Positions 27,201-36,819 of a DNA stretch of 64,000 nucleotides are shown here, one piece after another (the stretch's first letter is position 1; the number at the start of each line of letters is the position of its first letter). The position numbers and the translations under genes were made by a program. Source of the stretch: Flagellimonas sp. CMM7 (GTDB taxonomy: Bacteria > Bacteroidota > Bacteroidia > Flavobacteriales > Flavobacteriaceae); the NCBI RefSeq assembly GCF_021390195.1, contig NZ_CP090003.1, positions 608,001-672,000 on the forward strand, written 5' to 3'. The notes under the pieces are model-generated. The model did no database searches, was not told the origin of the DNA, and worked only from the letters and a program-made list of their open reading frames with translations.

Positions 27201-30200
27201 TCCACTGATCGCCAAGGTGTTTCCTGTTAAGGTCAGATCTTGTGCATCTGTGTTATCTAAGTAACCGCTTAGGTCCACATCCGTGTTTGGGTCACCACTG
27301 ATCGCCAAGGTGTTTCCTGTTAAGGTCAGATCTTGGTCATCTGTACCGTCCACTGCGTCAAGTTCCGTCTGGATCTCCTCGATAGCGGCCTGTACGTCCG
27401 TACTGGTCGTATTACCGGTTGCCGTGAAAGGTACCCCTCCCGCGTTCTGGTTATCCGTATTGTCCAAGTAACCGCTTAGGTCCACGTCCGTGTTTGGGTC
27501 ACCACTGATCGCCAAGGTGTTTCCTGTTAAGGTCAGATCTTGGTCATCTGTACCGTCCACTGCGTCAAGTTCCGTCTGGATCTCCTCGATAGCGGCCTGT
27601 ACGTCCGTACTGGTCGTATTACCGGTTGCCGTGAAAGGTACCCCTCCCGCATTCTGGTTATCCGTATTGTCCAAGTATCCGCTTAGGTCCACGTCCGTGT
27701 TTGGGTCACCACTGATCGCCAAGGTGTTCCCGGTTAAGGTCAGATCCTGGTCATCTGTCCCATCTACACCATCTAACTCTGTTTGTATCTCTTCTAATGC
27801 GGCTTGTACATCGGTACTGGTTAGGTTACCTGCTGGGGTAACTGTTACCTGACCTCCATTAATAACTAAATTTCCGTCTATAATGTCTATGTCAATCTCA
27901 TCATTTGCAGCATCATTAGTAATAGAAATCTTATTTGACCCTGCATTAATATTTTTAAATTCTAAATCTGCACCTGTCTTTCTTGCAAAAGGTCCAACTC
28001 CACCAGCACCGACATTAGATGCAGTGTTTGTTTGACCTGCAGTTGCGGCAAAACCATCTATATCCACTTGCAATTCCTCCAATGCGGTCTGTACATCGGT
28101 ACTACCAAGATTACCTGCCGGGGTAACAGCTACCTGACCTGCATTCTGGTTATCCGTATTGTCCAAGTAACCGCTTAGGTCCACGTCCGTGTTTGGATCT
28201 CCACTGATCGCCAAGGTGTTCCCTGTTAAGGTCAGATCTTGGTCATCTGTCCCATCTACACCATCAAGTTCCGTCTGGATCTCCTCGATAGCGGCCTGTA
28301 CGTCCGTACTGGTCGTATTACCGGTTGCCGTGAAAGGTACTGCTCCCGCGTTCTGGTTATCCGTATTGTCCAAGTATCCGCTTAGGTCCACGTCCGTGTT
28401 TGGGTCACCACTGATCGCCAAGGTGTTTCCTGTTAAGGTCAGATCTTGTGCATCTGTGTTATCTAAGTAACCGCTTAGGTCCACATCCGTGTTTGGGTCA
28501 CCACTGATCGCCAAGGTGTTTCCTGTTAAGGTCAGATCTTGGTCATCTGTACCGTCCACTGCGTCAAGTTCCGTCTGGATCTCCTCGATAGCGGCCTGTA
28601 CGTCCGTACTGGTCGTATTACCGGTTGCCGTGAAAGGTACCCCTCCCGCATTCTGGTTATCCGTATTGTCCAAGTATCCGCTTAGGTCCACGTCCGTGTT
28701 TGGGTCACCACTGATCGCCAAGGTGTTCCCGGTTAAGGTCAGATCCTGGTCATCTGTCCCATCTACACCATCTAACTCTGTTTGTATCTCTTCTAATGCG
28801 GCTTGTACATCGGTACTGGTTAGGTTACCTGCTGGGGTAACTGTTACCTGACCTCCATTAATAACTAAATTTCCGTCTATAATGTCTATGTCAATCTCAT
28901 CATTTGCAGCATCATTAGTAATAGAAATCTTATTTGACCCTGCATTAATATTTTTAAATTCTAAATCTGCACCTGTCTTTCTTGCAAAAGGTCCAACTCC
29001 ACCAGCACCGACATTAGATGCAGTGTTTGTTTGACCTGCAGTTGCGGCAAAACCATCTATATCCACTTGCAATTCCTCCAATGCGGTCTGTACATCGGTA
29101 CTACCAAGATTACCTGCCGGGGTAACAGCTACCTGACCTGCATTCTGGTTATCCGTATTGTCCAAGTAACCGCTTAGGTCCACGTCCGTGTTTGGATCTC
29201 CACTGATCGCCAAGGTGTTTCCTGTTAAGGTCAGATCTTGGTCATCTGTACCGTCCACTGCGTCAAGTTCCGTCTGGATCTCCTCGATAGCGGCCTGTAC
29301 GTCCGTACTGGTCGTATTACCGGTTGCCGTGAAAGGTACCCCTCCCGCGTTCTGGTTATCCGTATTGTCCAAGTATCCGCTTAGGTCCACGTCCGTGTTT
29401 GGGTCACCACTGATCGCCAAGGTGTTCCCGGTTAAGGTCAGATCCTGGTCATCTGTACCATCTACACCATCTAACTCTGTTTGTATCTCTTCTAATGCGG
29501 CTTGTACATCGGTACTGGTTAGGTTACCTGCTGGGGTAACTGTTACCTGACCTCCATTAATAACTAAATTTCCGTCTATAATGTCTATGTCAATCTCATC
29601 ATTTGCAGCATCATTAGTAATAGAAATCTTATTTGACCCTGCATTAATATTTTTAAATTCTAAATCTGCACCTGTCTTTCTTGCAAAAGGTCCAACTCCA
29701 CCAGCACCGACATTAGATGCAGTGTTTGTTTGACCTGCAGTTGCGGCAAAACCATCTATATCCACTTGCAATTCCTCCAATGCGGTCTGTACATCGGTAC
29801 TACCAAGATTACCTGCCGGGGTAACAGCTACCTGACCTGCATTCTGGTTATCCGTATTGTCCAAGTAACCGCTTAGGTCCACGTCCGTGTTTGGATCTCC
29901 ACTGATCGCCAAGGTGTTTCCTGTTAAGGTCAGATCTTGGTCATCTGTACCGTCCACTGCGTCAAGTTCCGTCTGGATCTCCTCGATAGCGGCCTGTACG
30001 TCCGTACTGGTCGTATTACCAGTGGCTGTAAATGGTACCCCTCCCGCGTTCTGGTTATCCGTATTGTCCAAGTATCCGCTTAGGTCCACGTCCGTGTTTG
30101 GATCCCCACTGATCGCCAAGGTGTTCCCTGTTAAGGTCAGATCTTGGTCATCTGTACCGTCCACTGCGTCAAGTTCCGTCTGGATCTCCTCGATAGCGGC

Positions 30201-31910
30201 CTGTACGTCCGTACTGGTCGTATTACCGGTTGCCGTGAAAGGTACTGCTCCCGCGTTCTGGTTATCCGTATTGTCCAAGTATCCGCTTAGGTCCACGTCC
30301 GTGTTTGGGTCACCACTGATCGCCAAGGTGTTTCCTGTTAAGGTCAGATCTTGGTCATCTGTACCGTCCACTGCGTCAAGTTCCGTCTGGATCTCCTCGA
30401 TAGCGGCCTGTACGTCCGTACTGGTCGTATTACCGGTTGCCGTGAAAGGTACCCCTCCCGCGTTCTGGTTATCCGTATTGTCCAAGTATCCGCTTAGGTC
30501 CACGTCCGTGTTTGGGTCACCACTGATCGCCAAGGTGTTCCCGGTTAAGGTCAGATCCTGGTCATCTGTCCCATCTACACCATCTAACTCTGTTTGTATC
30601 TCTTCTAATGCGGCTTGTACATCGGTACTGGTTAGGTTACCTGCTGGGGTAACTGTTACCTGACCTCCATTAATAACTAAATTTCCGTCTATAATGTCTA
30701 TGTCAATCTCATCATTTGCAGCATCATTAGTAATAGAAATCTTATTTGACCCTGCATTAATATTTTTAAATTCTAAATCTGCACCTGTCTTTCTTGCAAA
30801 AGGTCCAACTCCACCAGCACCGACATTAGATGCAGTGTTTGTTTGACCTGCAGTTGCGGCAAAACCATCTATATCCACTTGCAATTCCTCCAATGCGGTC
30901 TGTACATCGGTACTACCAAGATTACCTGCCGGGGTAACAGCTACCTGACCTGCATTCTGGTTATCCGTATTGTCCAAGTAACCGCTTAGGTCCACGTCCG
31001 TGTTTGGATCTCCACTGATCGCCAAGGTGTTTCCTGTTAAGGTCAGATCTTGGTCATCTGTCCCATCTACACCATCAAGTTCCGTCTGGATCTCCTCGAT
31101 AGCGGCCTGTACGTCCGTACTGGTCGTATTACCGGTTGCCGTGAAAGGTACCCCTCCCGCGTTCTGGTTATCCGTATTGTCCAAGTATCCGCTTAGGTCC
31201 ACGTCCGTGTTTGGATCTCCACTGATCGCCAAGGTGTTTCCTGTTAAGGTCAGATCTTGTGCATCTGTGTTATCTAAGTAACCGCTTAGGTCCACATCCG
31301 TGTTTGGGTCACCACTGATCGCCAAGGTGTTTCCTGTTAAGGTCAGATCTTGGTCATCTGTGTTATCTAAGTATCCGCTTAGGTCCACATCCGTGTTTGG
31401 GTCCCCACTGATCGCCAAGGTGTTTCCTGTTAAGGTCAGATCTTGGTCATCTGTACCGTCCACTGCGTCAAGTTCCGTCTGGATCTCCTCGATAGCGGCC
31501 TGTACGTCCGTACTGGTCGTATTACCAGTGGCTGTAAATGGTACCCCTCCCGCGTTCTGGTTATCCGTATTGTCCAAGTAACCGCTTAGGTCCACGTCCG
31601 TGTTTGGGTCACCACTGATCGCCAAGGTGTTTCCTGTTAAGGTCAGATCTTGGTCATCTGTTGCTGTCAATTCCCATGAATCTCCATCCCAAAAATAGAT
31701 GGTACCAGTTGTAGTATTTACATATATATCTCCTGTATCTGCTCCGCTTGGTGTTATTGCTCCAGGACTGGATACAGCTATACCTTTTAATACTTCGCAG
31801 TTACACTGATCCTGTAAGGTTACCGTAGTCTGGGAAAAGGCAAATCCTGTGAAGAAAAGGAAAACTATGATTATGATGTTCTTTTTCATGGGGTTATTGT
31901 TAATTGACAT
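24300..31910 (-). CDS. Giant repeat surface protein (2536 aa; A/B/C modular repeats)
   Basis: A signal-peptide protein ([20 protein letters not shown]; Met8 at 31889 is an equally good start) with an 84-residue head, 2317 residues of repeats and a 135-residue tail. Repeats are A (31 aa, core [20 protein letters not shown]), B (38 aa, core [20 protein letters not shown]) and C (133 aa). Counting by hand gives 30 A, 19 B and 5 C, and 84+930+722+665+135 equals 2536 exactly. The pattern suggests a long beta-helical fibre, like phage tail-fibre or adhesin shafts. The tail ([14 protein letters not shown]..., ending NVVFVVK) is not a type A or B T9SS domain that I recognise, so the export route is uncertain. 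It is followed 23 bp later by the 673-residue type B protein. Confidence 0.9.
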   Translation of the reverse strand: MSINNNPMKKNIIIIVFLFFTGFAFSQTTVTLQDQCNCEVLKGIAVSSPGAITPSGADTGDIYVNTTTGTIYFWDGDSWELTATDDQDLTLTGNTLAISGDPNTDVDLSGYLDNTDNQNAGGVPFTATGNTTSTDVQAAIEEIQTELDAVDGTDDQDLTLTGNTLAISGDPNTDVDLSGYLDNTDDQDLTLTGNTLAISGDPNTDVDLSGYLDNTDAQDLTLTGNTLAISGDPNTDVDLSGYLDNTDNQNAGGVPFTATGNTTSTDVQAAIEEIQTELDGVDGTDDQDLTLTGNTLAISGDPNTDVDLSGYLDNTDNQNAGQVAVTPAGNLGSTDVQTALEELQVDIDGFAATAGQTNTASNVGAGGVGPFARKTGADLEFKNINAGSNKISITNDAANDEIDIDIIDGNLVINGGQVTVTPAGNLTSTDVQAALEEIQTELDGVDGTDDQDLTLTGNTLAISGDPNTDVDLSGYLDNTDNQNAGGVPFTATGNTTSTDVQAAIEEIQTELDAVDGTDDQDLTLTGNTLAISGDPNTDVDLSGYLDNTDNQNAGAVPFTATGNTTSTDVQAAIEEIQTELDAVDGTDDQDLTLTGNTLAISGDPNTDVDLSGYLDNTDNQNAGGVPFTATGNTTSTDVQAAIEEIQTELDAVDGTDDQDLTLTGNTLAISGDPNTDVDLSGYLDNTDNQNAGQVAVTPAGNLGSTDVQTALEELQVDIDGFAATAGQTNTASNVGAGGVGPFARKTGADLEFKNINAGSNKISITNDAANDEIDIDIIDGNLVINGGQVTVTPAGNLTSTDVQAALEEIQTELDGVDGTDDQDLTLTGNTLAISGDPNTDVDLSGYLDNTDNQNAGGVPFTATGNTTSTDVQAAIEEIQTELDAVDGTDDQDLTLTGNTLAISGDPNTDVDLSGYLDNTDNQNAGQVAVTPAGNLGSTDVQTALEELQVDIDGFAATAGQTNTASNVGAGGVGPFARKTGADLEFKNINAGSNKISITNDAANDEIDIDIIDGNLVINGGQVTVTPAGNLTSTDVQAALEEIQTELDGVDGTDDQDLTLTGNTLAISGDPNTDVDLSGYLDNTDNQNAGGVPFTATGNTTSTDVQAAIEEIQTELDAVDGTDDQDLTLTGNTLAISGDPNTDVDLSGYLDNTDAQDLTLTGNTLAISGDPNTDVDLSGYLDNTDNQNAGAVPFTATGNTTSTDVQAAIEEIQTELDGVDGTDDQDLTLTGNTLAISGDPNTDVDLSGYLDNTDNQNAGQVAVTPAGNLGSTDVQTALEELQVDIDGFAATAGQTNTASNVGAGGVGPFARKTGADLEFKNINAGSNKISITNDAANDEIDIDIIDGNLVINGGQVTVTPAGNLTSTDVQAALEEIQTELDGVDGTDDQDLTLTGNTLAISGDPNTDVDLSGYLDNTDNQNAGGVPFTATGNTTSTDVQAAIEEIQTELDAVDGTDDQDLTLTGNTLAISGDPNTDVDLSGYLDNTDNQNAGGVPFTATGNTTSTDVQAAIEEIQTELDAVDGTDDQDLTLTGNTLAISGDPNTDVDLSGYLDNTDAQDLTLTGNTLAISGDPNTDVDLSGYLDNTDNQNAGGVPFTATGNTTSTDVQAAIEEIQTELDGVDGTDDQDLTLTGNTLAISGDPNTDVDLSGYLDNTDNQNAGQVAVTPAGNLGSTDVQTALEELQVDIDGFAATAGQTNTASNVGAGGVGPFARKTGADLEFKNINAGSNKISITNDAANDEIDIDIIDGNLVINGGQVTVTPAGNLTSTDVQAALEEIQTELDGVDGTDDQDLTLTGNTLAISGDPNTDVDLSGYLDNTDNQNAGGVPFTATGNTTSTDVQAAIEEIQTELDAVDGTDDQDLTLTGNTLAISGDPNTDVDLSGYLDNTDNQNAGGVPFTATGNTTSTDVQAAIEEIQTELDAVDGTDDQDLTLTGNTLAISGDPNTDVDLSGYLDNTDNQNAGAVPFTATGNTTSTDVQAAIEEIQTELDAVDGTDDQDLTLTGNTLAISGDPNTDVDLSGYLDNTDAQDLTLTGNTLAISGDPNTDVDLSGYLDNTDNQNAGGVPFTATGNTTSTDVQAALEEIQTELDGVDGTDDQDLTLTGNTLAISGDPNTDVDLSGYLDNTDNQNAGGVPFTATGNTTSTDVQAAIEEIQTELDGVDGTDDQDLTLTGNTLAISGDPNTDVDLSGYLDNTDNQNAGGVPFTATGNTTSTDVQAAIEEIQTELDGVDGTDDQDLTLTGNTLAISGDPNTDVDLSGYLDNTDNQNAGGVPFTATGNTTSTDVQAAIEEIQTELDAVDGTDDQDLTLTGNTLAISGDPNTDVDLSGYLDNTDAQDLTLTGNTLAISGDPNTDVDLSGYLDNTDNQNAGGVPFTATGNTTSTDVQAAIEEIQTELDAVDGTQTIVTAGTDISVTGDGSSGTPYVINNTRPNIFYPPSISIDASTTGIKSIDLYQEYIDQFGTPTVGSTGAPAAVPTYGRTDLYYYVTYADPTVFDTASVIPAPDAMVIDANGNLTIEVENIPTDYNTLINVVFVVK
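24708..31658 (-). repeat. Tandem coding repeats in the giant protein (units of 93, 114 and 399 bp)
   Basis: Near-identical DNA units encode the A, B and C modules: A is 93 bp, B 114 bp and C 399 bp. A+B (207 bp) is the basic period; A+B+A+C gives a 699-bp higher-order period (for example between the C copies near 29.0-29.6 and 28.3-28.9 kb). The C copies occupy about 30567-30965, 29454-29852, 28755-29153, 27756-28154 and 26550-26948. Identity is high enough that short-read assembly could mis-size the array. Base composition is visibly richer in G+C than the flanks in A and B, but not in C. Confidence 0.9.
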
Positions 31911-31983
31911 CGTATGTACTATCTTTTTTGTAATCTATTTTGCGAGTTTTGCACTTCAATACTTTGAATACTACTACACTTTA

Positions 31984-31991
31984 CAAAATTA
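31984..31991 (-). promoter_or_regulatory. -7 element (TAATTTTG) of the giant repeat gene
   Basis: Exact TAnnTTTG on the minus strand, about 74 bp before the first ATG. No TTTG is found 18-20 nt upstream, so an activator may be needed. Confidence 0.45.
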
Positions 31992-32101
31992 CCTTTATCT
32001 CTAGGGGATGAAAATATTTGTTGTGTACTACTAAAAACCGATTGTATAGCTGTTAAATTTTGAAGTTATCACATTCAATTATTAAGATTTTTTTAAGGTT
32101 G

Positions 32102-32112
32102 TTTATCGATTA
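32102..32112. promoter_or_regulatory. Shared upstream element TTTATCGATTA (copy 1)
   Basis: Lies 192 bp before the start of the 2536-residue gene. The same 11-mer occurs 183 bp before the 1396-residue gene (36720-36730), and a 10/11 match lies 158 bp before the 1569-residue gene (44619-44629). Candidate regulator site; significance not computed. Confidence 0.3.
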
Positions 32113-32346
32113 AACCAGTATTATCAATAGTTATAGTTATTGTATTAAAGCATAACTAAGCTTAATAAAACATAAACTATGTGAAAGATTTTACGTACTA
32201 AATCAATGCTTTTCTTGCTATCGAAATTCCTTTATTCGCTATTATTTTAATAATCTTAGGCATGTGATTATCATCTCAATATGCAGATATGTAAAGAGTA
32301 TTACAAGTGGGTATTTGACTAAAAAACAAGTATTTTTTGTAGAATT

Positions 32347-35300
32347 CTAGTTTCTTTTAACTCTGTATGTAATTCTACGGTTTGTAATTACACCTGACAC
32401 TCTTATTGTTAGGGTTACTGTGTTTGAAGTTTCAAAACTACAGATGTATGCCGAATTGGAAACCAAAGCTTGATATTGTTCCCCATCATTTGCAGCCGTT
32501 GGATTAGTAACCGTCAATGTACTTGTTGTTGCTCCACTATAGATTCCAGTATCATTTACGTTGTCCCATGTTAAACCATTAAAACGCTGCCATTGAAATG
32601 TATCAGCATTTGTTCCTGTAACATTAAATGTTGTGCCACAACCTGGGCATGTAGTTGAGTCTATGGGTTGAACTGTAATTGCAGGAGCTACACCTGCTTC
32701 TTGAAAGTCAAATATAGTATTGGTGTCCTCATCTGCTGGGACCGTGTACGCAGCTGTTTGGACGGTTCCATCAAGGTTTATAGCAGGTATACCCGATCCG
32801 TAAGTTCCATTATCATCTGAATCCGCATTTATATCTGCATATGCCTCATCTGCATCTCCACAACCATCTGCATCGCTATCTGCCTCCAAATAGTCATTGT
32901 TTCCGGATGAATCCGAGTTAGCAATAGTATAATTAGTGGTTCCGCTATTTTCTTGTCCACTGGCTTGTACGCTATTTGGTACTCCATCTGTGCCAACTGC
33001 CCCAGTAAGGCGTCCACTAGAATAGGCTTGATCATGACCCGCTTCAACAGCGTCATAAACTCCATCATTATCACTATCTAAATCCAAATCATCATAAACT
33101 CCATCATTATCCGTGTCAATTGCTGCTGTCCAGATGATAGCATTCACCAGTAAATCTTCTCCTGCAGAGTTAAATCCACCATTTCCATTTGCATGAGGTA
33201 CTATTGCTCTTTTACCTGGTGCGGTCCCCACCTCCATGGCGTCTCCTTGTTCCCATATTACAATGGATGCTTCACTGTTATTGGGATCTCGACCCAAAAC
33301 TGTTCCAGTAGTCAACCCATTTCCATGATATAGAGCATCCCCAATATTGTAATTCCCTAATGACAGTCCAGAGGTTATTGGATGTGTATTATTTATAATA
33401 TTGACCGAGGTCAAACCACTACTTCCCCCTGTTGCTGCACCCAAAATATCATCATGTAATGCCGGTTCACTGGTTATCACACCTCTTTCCGTGGTGGATA
33501 GGTTGGCTACATTTGCCAAAGCATCTCCACTGAAAACGTCTTCATAAACAAAGGTCACACCATAACTATTCGCATCTCCGCCCACGTTATCGTCAACTAC
33601 AGTAACCGTATAGCCCAAAGCCGTTAATTTATCTATTGTATTCTGCTCTTCTGTCCCAGCTGTACCATTGGTTACCCACAATACCGTTTTTGGAGATTCT
33701 ACCGCATCCAAAATACCATCGTTATCATCGTCCAAATCAACATTGTCAAAGATTCCGTCTCCATCAGTATCAATAGCAATTGTTAAGGTTGCTTCTGAAG
33801 ATGTGATCGATGTACATGAGCCTCCTGAATTAGAGACTATTATTCTATAGATGTATCCATTTTTAGCTATACCGGGAGTCAATACAGTCAACACCTCTGT
33901 TGTTGTACCTGAATACTCCACTCCATTTGTTATATTGGAAAAACTTCCTCCTCCATTAGTGCTTACCTGCCATTGATATGTGTCTGCGTTACTTGTGCTC
34001 GATACAAAAGTACCATTGCTTCCTAAGTTTACCGTTTGGTCAGTTGGTTGTATATCTATTGAAATAGGGTCAACTGTTATAGTTTGGGTTACATCTATGA
34101 AGTTGCCAGCATCATCCGTAATACGATATGTTCTTGTAATAATTTCAGGATTTGTTCCTCCATCACTGACATCACTAATATGGGTTACTGCTGGACTAGC
34201 GGTACAATTATCCGCCTCGTCTGTTACATCTGTAATTGCAACTGCCGGAACATCTGCGGAGCAATTCACTGTAACAGGTAATGGATTAGTCGCAGTTGGG
34301 TTTACATTATCTATTGTTATCGTTGTTACACCTGTAATACTTAAGACAGGGTCTCCTGTGGTTCCTCCGTACTCCACTACATATCCCTGTGCTTGATATG
34401 GTCCAGAAGTAGAGGTTGTATTTGGTAAATCATTCCAGGATCCAGGTGATGAAGTCACTGAAACATCTGTAATGTGTGCATAATCTTCATTTCCTGATTG
34501 GTTGGGTTCTCCTGCATTCCAAAAAGCAAAAAAATCTGGTGCAGTAGTTGTACCTCCTGCAGTTCCGGACCAAAAAGGAGTTCCTGCACCTGCATTGGCA
34601 AGGCCTTCTGGACCCGTAACCCATCTCCAATCTCCTTCGGTTGCAGCATCACTACCACCAATCCAGCCTACACCTAAAGCTTGTGAACCCGAAAAGTCTG
34701 CTTCCGCTTGGGAAGTTAGGGTCGCTAAATACCCTTGTAAACCAAAATATGTTCTTAAAGCAGCAGCATCTCTTGCCGCTGTCCATGTGATGTTAGGGCT
34801 GGAAATAAATTCATAATAGTGACCTGTGGGGGGTAAAAAGTTTGCGCTACCAGGAGTAATGGAAAATTGTCTAGTCCCTGTTGGACTTACAGCACTGCTA
34901 GAATATTCAACCGCCAAAACAGCTGCTTCAAATTCTGTAAAAGTAGTTGGTCCTTGCAAGGTAAGTTCTCCTTCAACGGCATCCCATGTTGCTGTGATAT
35001 TTGGATGTGTTCCAGTAAGGGTCAGTAAATCTTCTCCATTTATATACCCTGAAGATATTTGAATAAAAATGGCATCTGTTGTGGTGTCATCCGGATCTGT
35101 TAAACTAAATGTTTCGGCTATGGCCAATGATGTTCCCGGACAGTACACTTGATTCCCTGTTACTGTTAATACTGGAGGTTGATCAACTGTAGGTACGATC
35201 GATTCGCTTAAATCGTCAACGGTTGCATTGCTATCCGTTTGGTCTGCAGTTACTGAAGTAATTGTATTTGTAATGGTTGAACCACTTGTACCACCGTCCA

Positions 35301-36537
35301 CGCTAGCAGTAATATTTAAAGTAGCTGTATTTCCATTATTTAACGTACCTATGGTCCATACACCTGTTCCAGAATTATAAGAACCATCATCACTTACATA
35401 AGATACTCCGGCGGGTAAAACATCTGTTAGACTTACATTTGTGGCATCTACAGGGCCATTATTTACAATACTTAACGTATAAACAATATTGGATCCTTCT
35501 CCCGGAGTACTGTCATCAACAGTTTTTGAAACTGCTAAATCTGGTGATCCTGCTGCGGTGCATACTTCAACGGAAAAGCTATTTAAGGTCCCTACATCTG
35601 AACCAGCATTATCAGATACTGTTAAAGTCCAATTACCGATAGGGTTCTCACCGTTAAAATCTGAAAGATTACCTTCTGGGCTAAATGTTCCTGTAAATGG
35701 TGCCGAACCTGATGTAATAGGTGTTCCACCAGCATCGTCAAAAACTGTATTTGTATAATCATCCCCGTTACCTCCATTCCCCGAGGACAACAACACTGTT
35801 GTACCTAAAGGACTGGTTATATTGATGGTTAAATCAGAATCCCATGGATGTGTTATGTCCACCGTAACATTTACATCTGTTACAGTACTGGTTGTAGAAA
35901 AATTAACTGTTCTTGAAACCCCGGTAGCGTTGTTGTCCGGTATTGTAACATTAGGTGAAGTAGATTGTGTAGTGCATGACGTTCCTACGGGTGTTCCTTG
36001 TATAGTTACATCATCTATAAAATAGTATTCCGTATCACTGTTTTGATTTGTGACAAATTGCACTCGTATCTCCAATGTACTACCAGAAAGACCTGTAACA
36101 GAATACGATGCCAAAACTCCAGTCGTTGTGGTGTTTTGAAAATTCATCCATGTTCCGCTATCAATCCTGTAAGAGCCTGTAAAACTATCGCCTGATTCTA
36201 CTCCAGCAAGACCGGCATCCATACTAAAGGAAATATTAGTATAGCCCGATATATCTACAATTGCTGTTGCCCAGGTTTCAGTTTGATCTGTGTTCCTAGC
36301 TCGCATTACTTGACTTCCACCCACACTTGCAACATCAAGCCTTCTATTAGTATTATTGTGAGTATCTCCAGTTGCTGCCCATGAAGTAGCTTCGGGGCCT
36401 GTTGCAGTTCCTGTTAAATCATTAACTGCTGTTGGGCTTTCAAAATCTTCAAACCAAATGGTAGTTTGTCCAGAAACTGCAAACGTTCCCAAAAAAAGAA
36501 TTATTACTAAAAGATTTTTAGCATTGAGGTTTTTCAT
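32347..36537 (-). CDS. Mosaic surface protein (1396 aa): P domain, DUF11, C-type lectin, Ig-like, TSP3 repeats
   Basis: Domains by residue: signal peptide 1-23; beta-sandwich of MAM/jelly-roll type 27-182; proprotein-convertase P domain 188-326 (HPWDSDLTINITSP, NPIGNWTLTVSDNAG); DUF11 332-445; a beta domain 455-560; C-type-lectin-like 570-725 (TWTAARDAAALRTYFG, GWIGGSD, FWNAGEPNQSGNEDYAHI, SWNDLP); Ig/HYR-like modules 740-920; a TSP3 stretch from 923; an inserted ~190-residue alpha/beta-looking domain 950-1139; more TSP3 1140-1235; Ig-like 1285-1380; and a basic tail ending NRRITYRVKRN. The tail is not a T9SS type A or B domain I recognise. Likely a carbohydrate- or surface-binding exoprotein. 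It stands alone between 282- and 436-bp gaps. Confidence 0.88.
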   Translation of the reverse strand: MKNLNAKNLLVIILFLGTFAVSGQTTIWFEDFESPTAVNDLTGTATGPEATSWAATGDTHNNTNRRLDVASVGGSQVMRARNTDQTETWATAIVDISGYTNISFSMDAGLAGVESGDSFTGSYRIDSGTWMNFQNTTTTGVLASYSVTGLSGSTLEIRVQFVTNQNSDTEYYFIDDVTIQGTPVGTSCTTQSTSPNVTIPDNNATGVSRTVNFSTTSTVTDVNVTVDITHPWDSDLTINITSPLGTTVLLSSGNGGNGDDYTNTVFDDAGGTPITSGSAPFTGTFSPEGNLSDFNGENPIGNWTLTVSDNAGSDVGTLNSFSVEVCTAAGSPDLAVSKTVDDSTPGEGSNIVYTLSIVNNGPVDATNVSLTDVLPAGVSYVSDDGSYNSGTGVWTIGTLNNGNTATLNITASVDGGTSGSTITNTITSVTADQTDSNATVDDLSESIVPTVDQPPVLTVTGNQVYCPGTSLAIAETFSLTDPDDTTTDAIFIQISSGYINGEDLLTLTGTHPNITATWDAVEGELTLQGPTTFTEFEAAVLAVEYSSSAVSPTGTRQFSITPGSANFLPPTGHYYEFISSPNITWTAARDAAALRTYFGLQGYLATLTSQAEADFSGSQALGVGWIGGSDAATEGDWRWVTGPEGLANAGAGTPFWSGTAGGTTTAPDFFAFWNAGEPNQSGNEDYAHITDVSVTSSPGSWNDLPNTTSTSGPYQAQGYVVEYGGTTGDPVLSITGVTTITIDNVNPTATNPLPVTVNCSADVPAVAITDVTDEADNCTASPAVTHISDVSDGGTNPEIITRTYRITDDAGNFIDVTQTITVDPISIDIQPTDQTVNLGSNGTFVSSTSNADTYQWQVSTNGGGSFSNITNGVEYSGTTTEVLTVLTPGIAKNGYIYRIIVSNSGGSCTSITSSEATLTIAIDTDGDGIFDNVDLDDDNDGILDAVESPKTVLWVTNGTAGTEEQNTIDKLTALGYTVTVVDDNVGGDANSYGVTFVYEDVFSGDALANVANLSTTERGVITSEPALHDDILGAATGGSSGLTSVNIINNTHPITSGLSLGNYNIGDALYHGNGLTTGTVLGRDPNNSEASIVIWEQGDAMEVGTAPGKRAIVPHANGNGGFNSAGEDLLVNAIIWTAAIDTDNDGVYDDLDLDSDNDGVYDAVEAGHDQAYSSGRLTGAVGTDGVPNSVQASGQENSGTTNYTIANSDSSGNNDYLEADSDADGCGDADEAYADINADSDDNGTYGSGIPAINLDGTVQTAAYTVPADEDTNTIFDFQEAGVAPAITVQPIDSTTCPGCGTTFNVTGTNADTFQWQRFNGLTWDNVNDTGIYSGATTSTLTVTNPTAANDGEQYQALVSNSAYICSFETSNTVTLTIRVSGVITNRRITYRVKRN

Positions 36538-36819
36538 GTAATGACGCTAATTTGGAAATTGACGTATCATTCCTATATTATCAAAATCTCAATAAAAATA
36601 GAATGGAAGTCCTTGAGTCCCCAAAAAATGTTGTCTAGACCTTCTTTACGCTAGTTAAGACAGTAAATAATGGTGTATGCCTTTTCTGTAATCCCTAAAA
36701 ATTGTTAAAATTTGGGCACTTTATCGATTAGGGCTTTAAAACAGAAATCTGCCAGAGGGGTAGAAACCCATTTTTTTGCAATTTTACTAGGTCAATTCTT
36801 GAGGTAAGTAGTTCAAGAA
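36538..36819. other. 282-bp region between the OmpA-type and mosaic-protein genes
   Basis: No gene seen. It contains the shared element TTTATCGATTA at 36720-36730 and, at its OmpA-side edge (36794-36821), a 9-bp perfect stem AATTCTTGA/TCAAGAATT that includes the OmpA gene stop but has no T run, so it is at best a weak terminator. Confidence 0.5.
36720..36730. promoter_or_regulatory. Shared upstream element TTTATCGATTA (copy 2)
   Basis: Identical to the copy at 32102-32112 and 183 bp upstream of the 1396-residue gene start. Confidence 0.3.

Larger units (their letters stand above)
31911..32346. other. 436-bp intergenic region upstream of the giant repeat gene
   Basis: No protein gene seen. 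It holds a -7 element for the giant gene (TAATTTTG on the minus strand, 31984-31991) and the element TTTATCGATTA at 32102-32112, shared with two other upstream regions of this locus. No terminator hairpin for the upstream 1396-residue gene was evident. Confidence 0.6.

Noticed and set aside
24700..31581. Long plus-strand open frames (up to 300 codons) full of repeats such as [16 protein letters not shown]
   Set aside because: They are the antisense frame of the giant protein's repeats. The repeat unit happens to lack stop codons in that frame, so the open frames repeat with the array; they have no start context or domain of their own.
24708..31658. CRISPR array
   Set aside because: Repeats are 93-399 bp, continuous in one reading frame, without unique spacers, and encode a signal-peptide protein.
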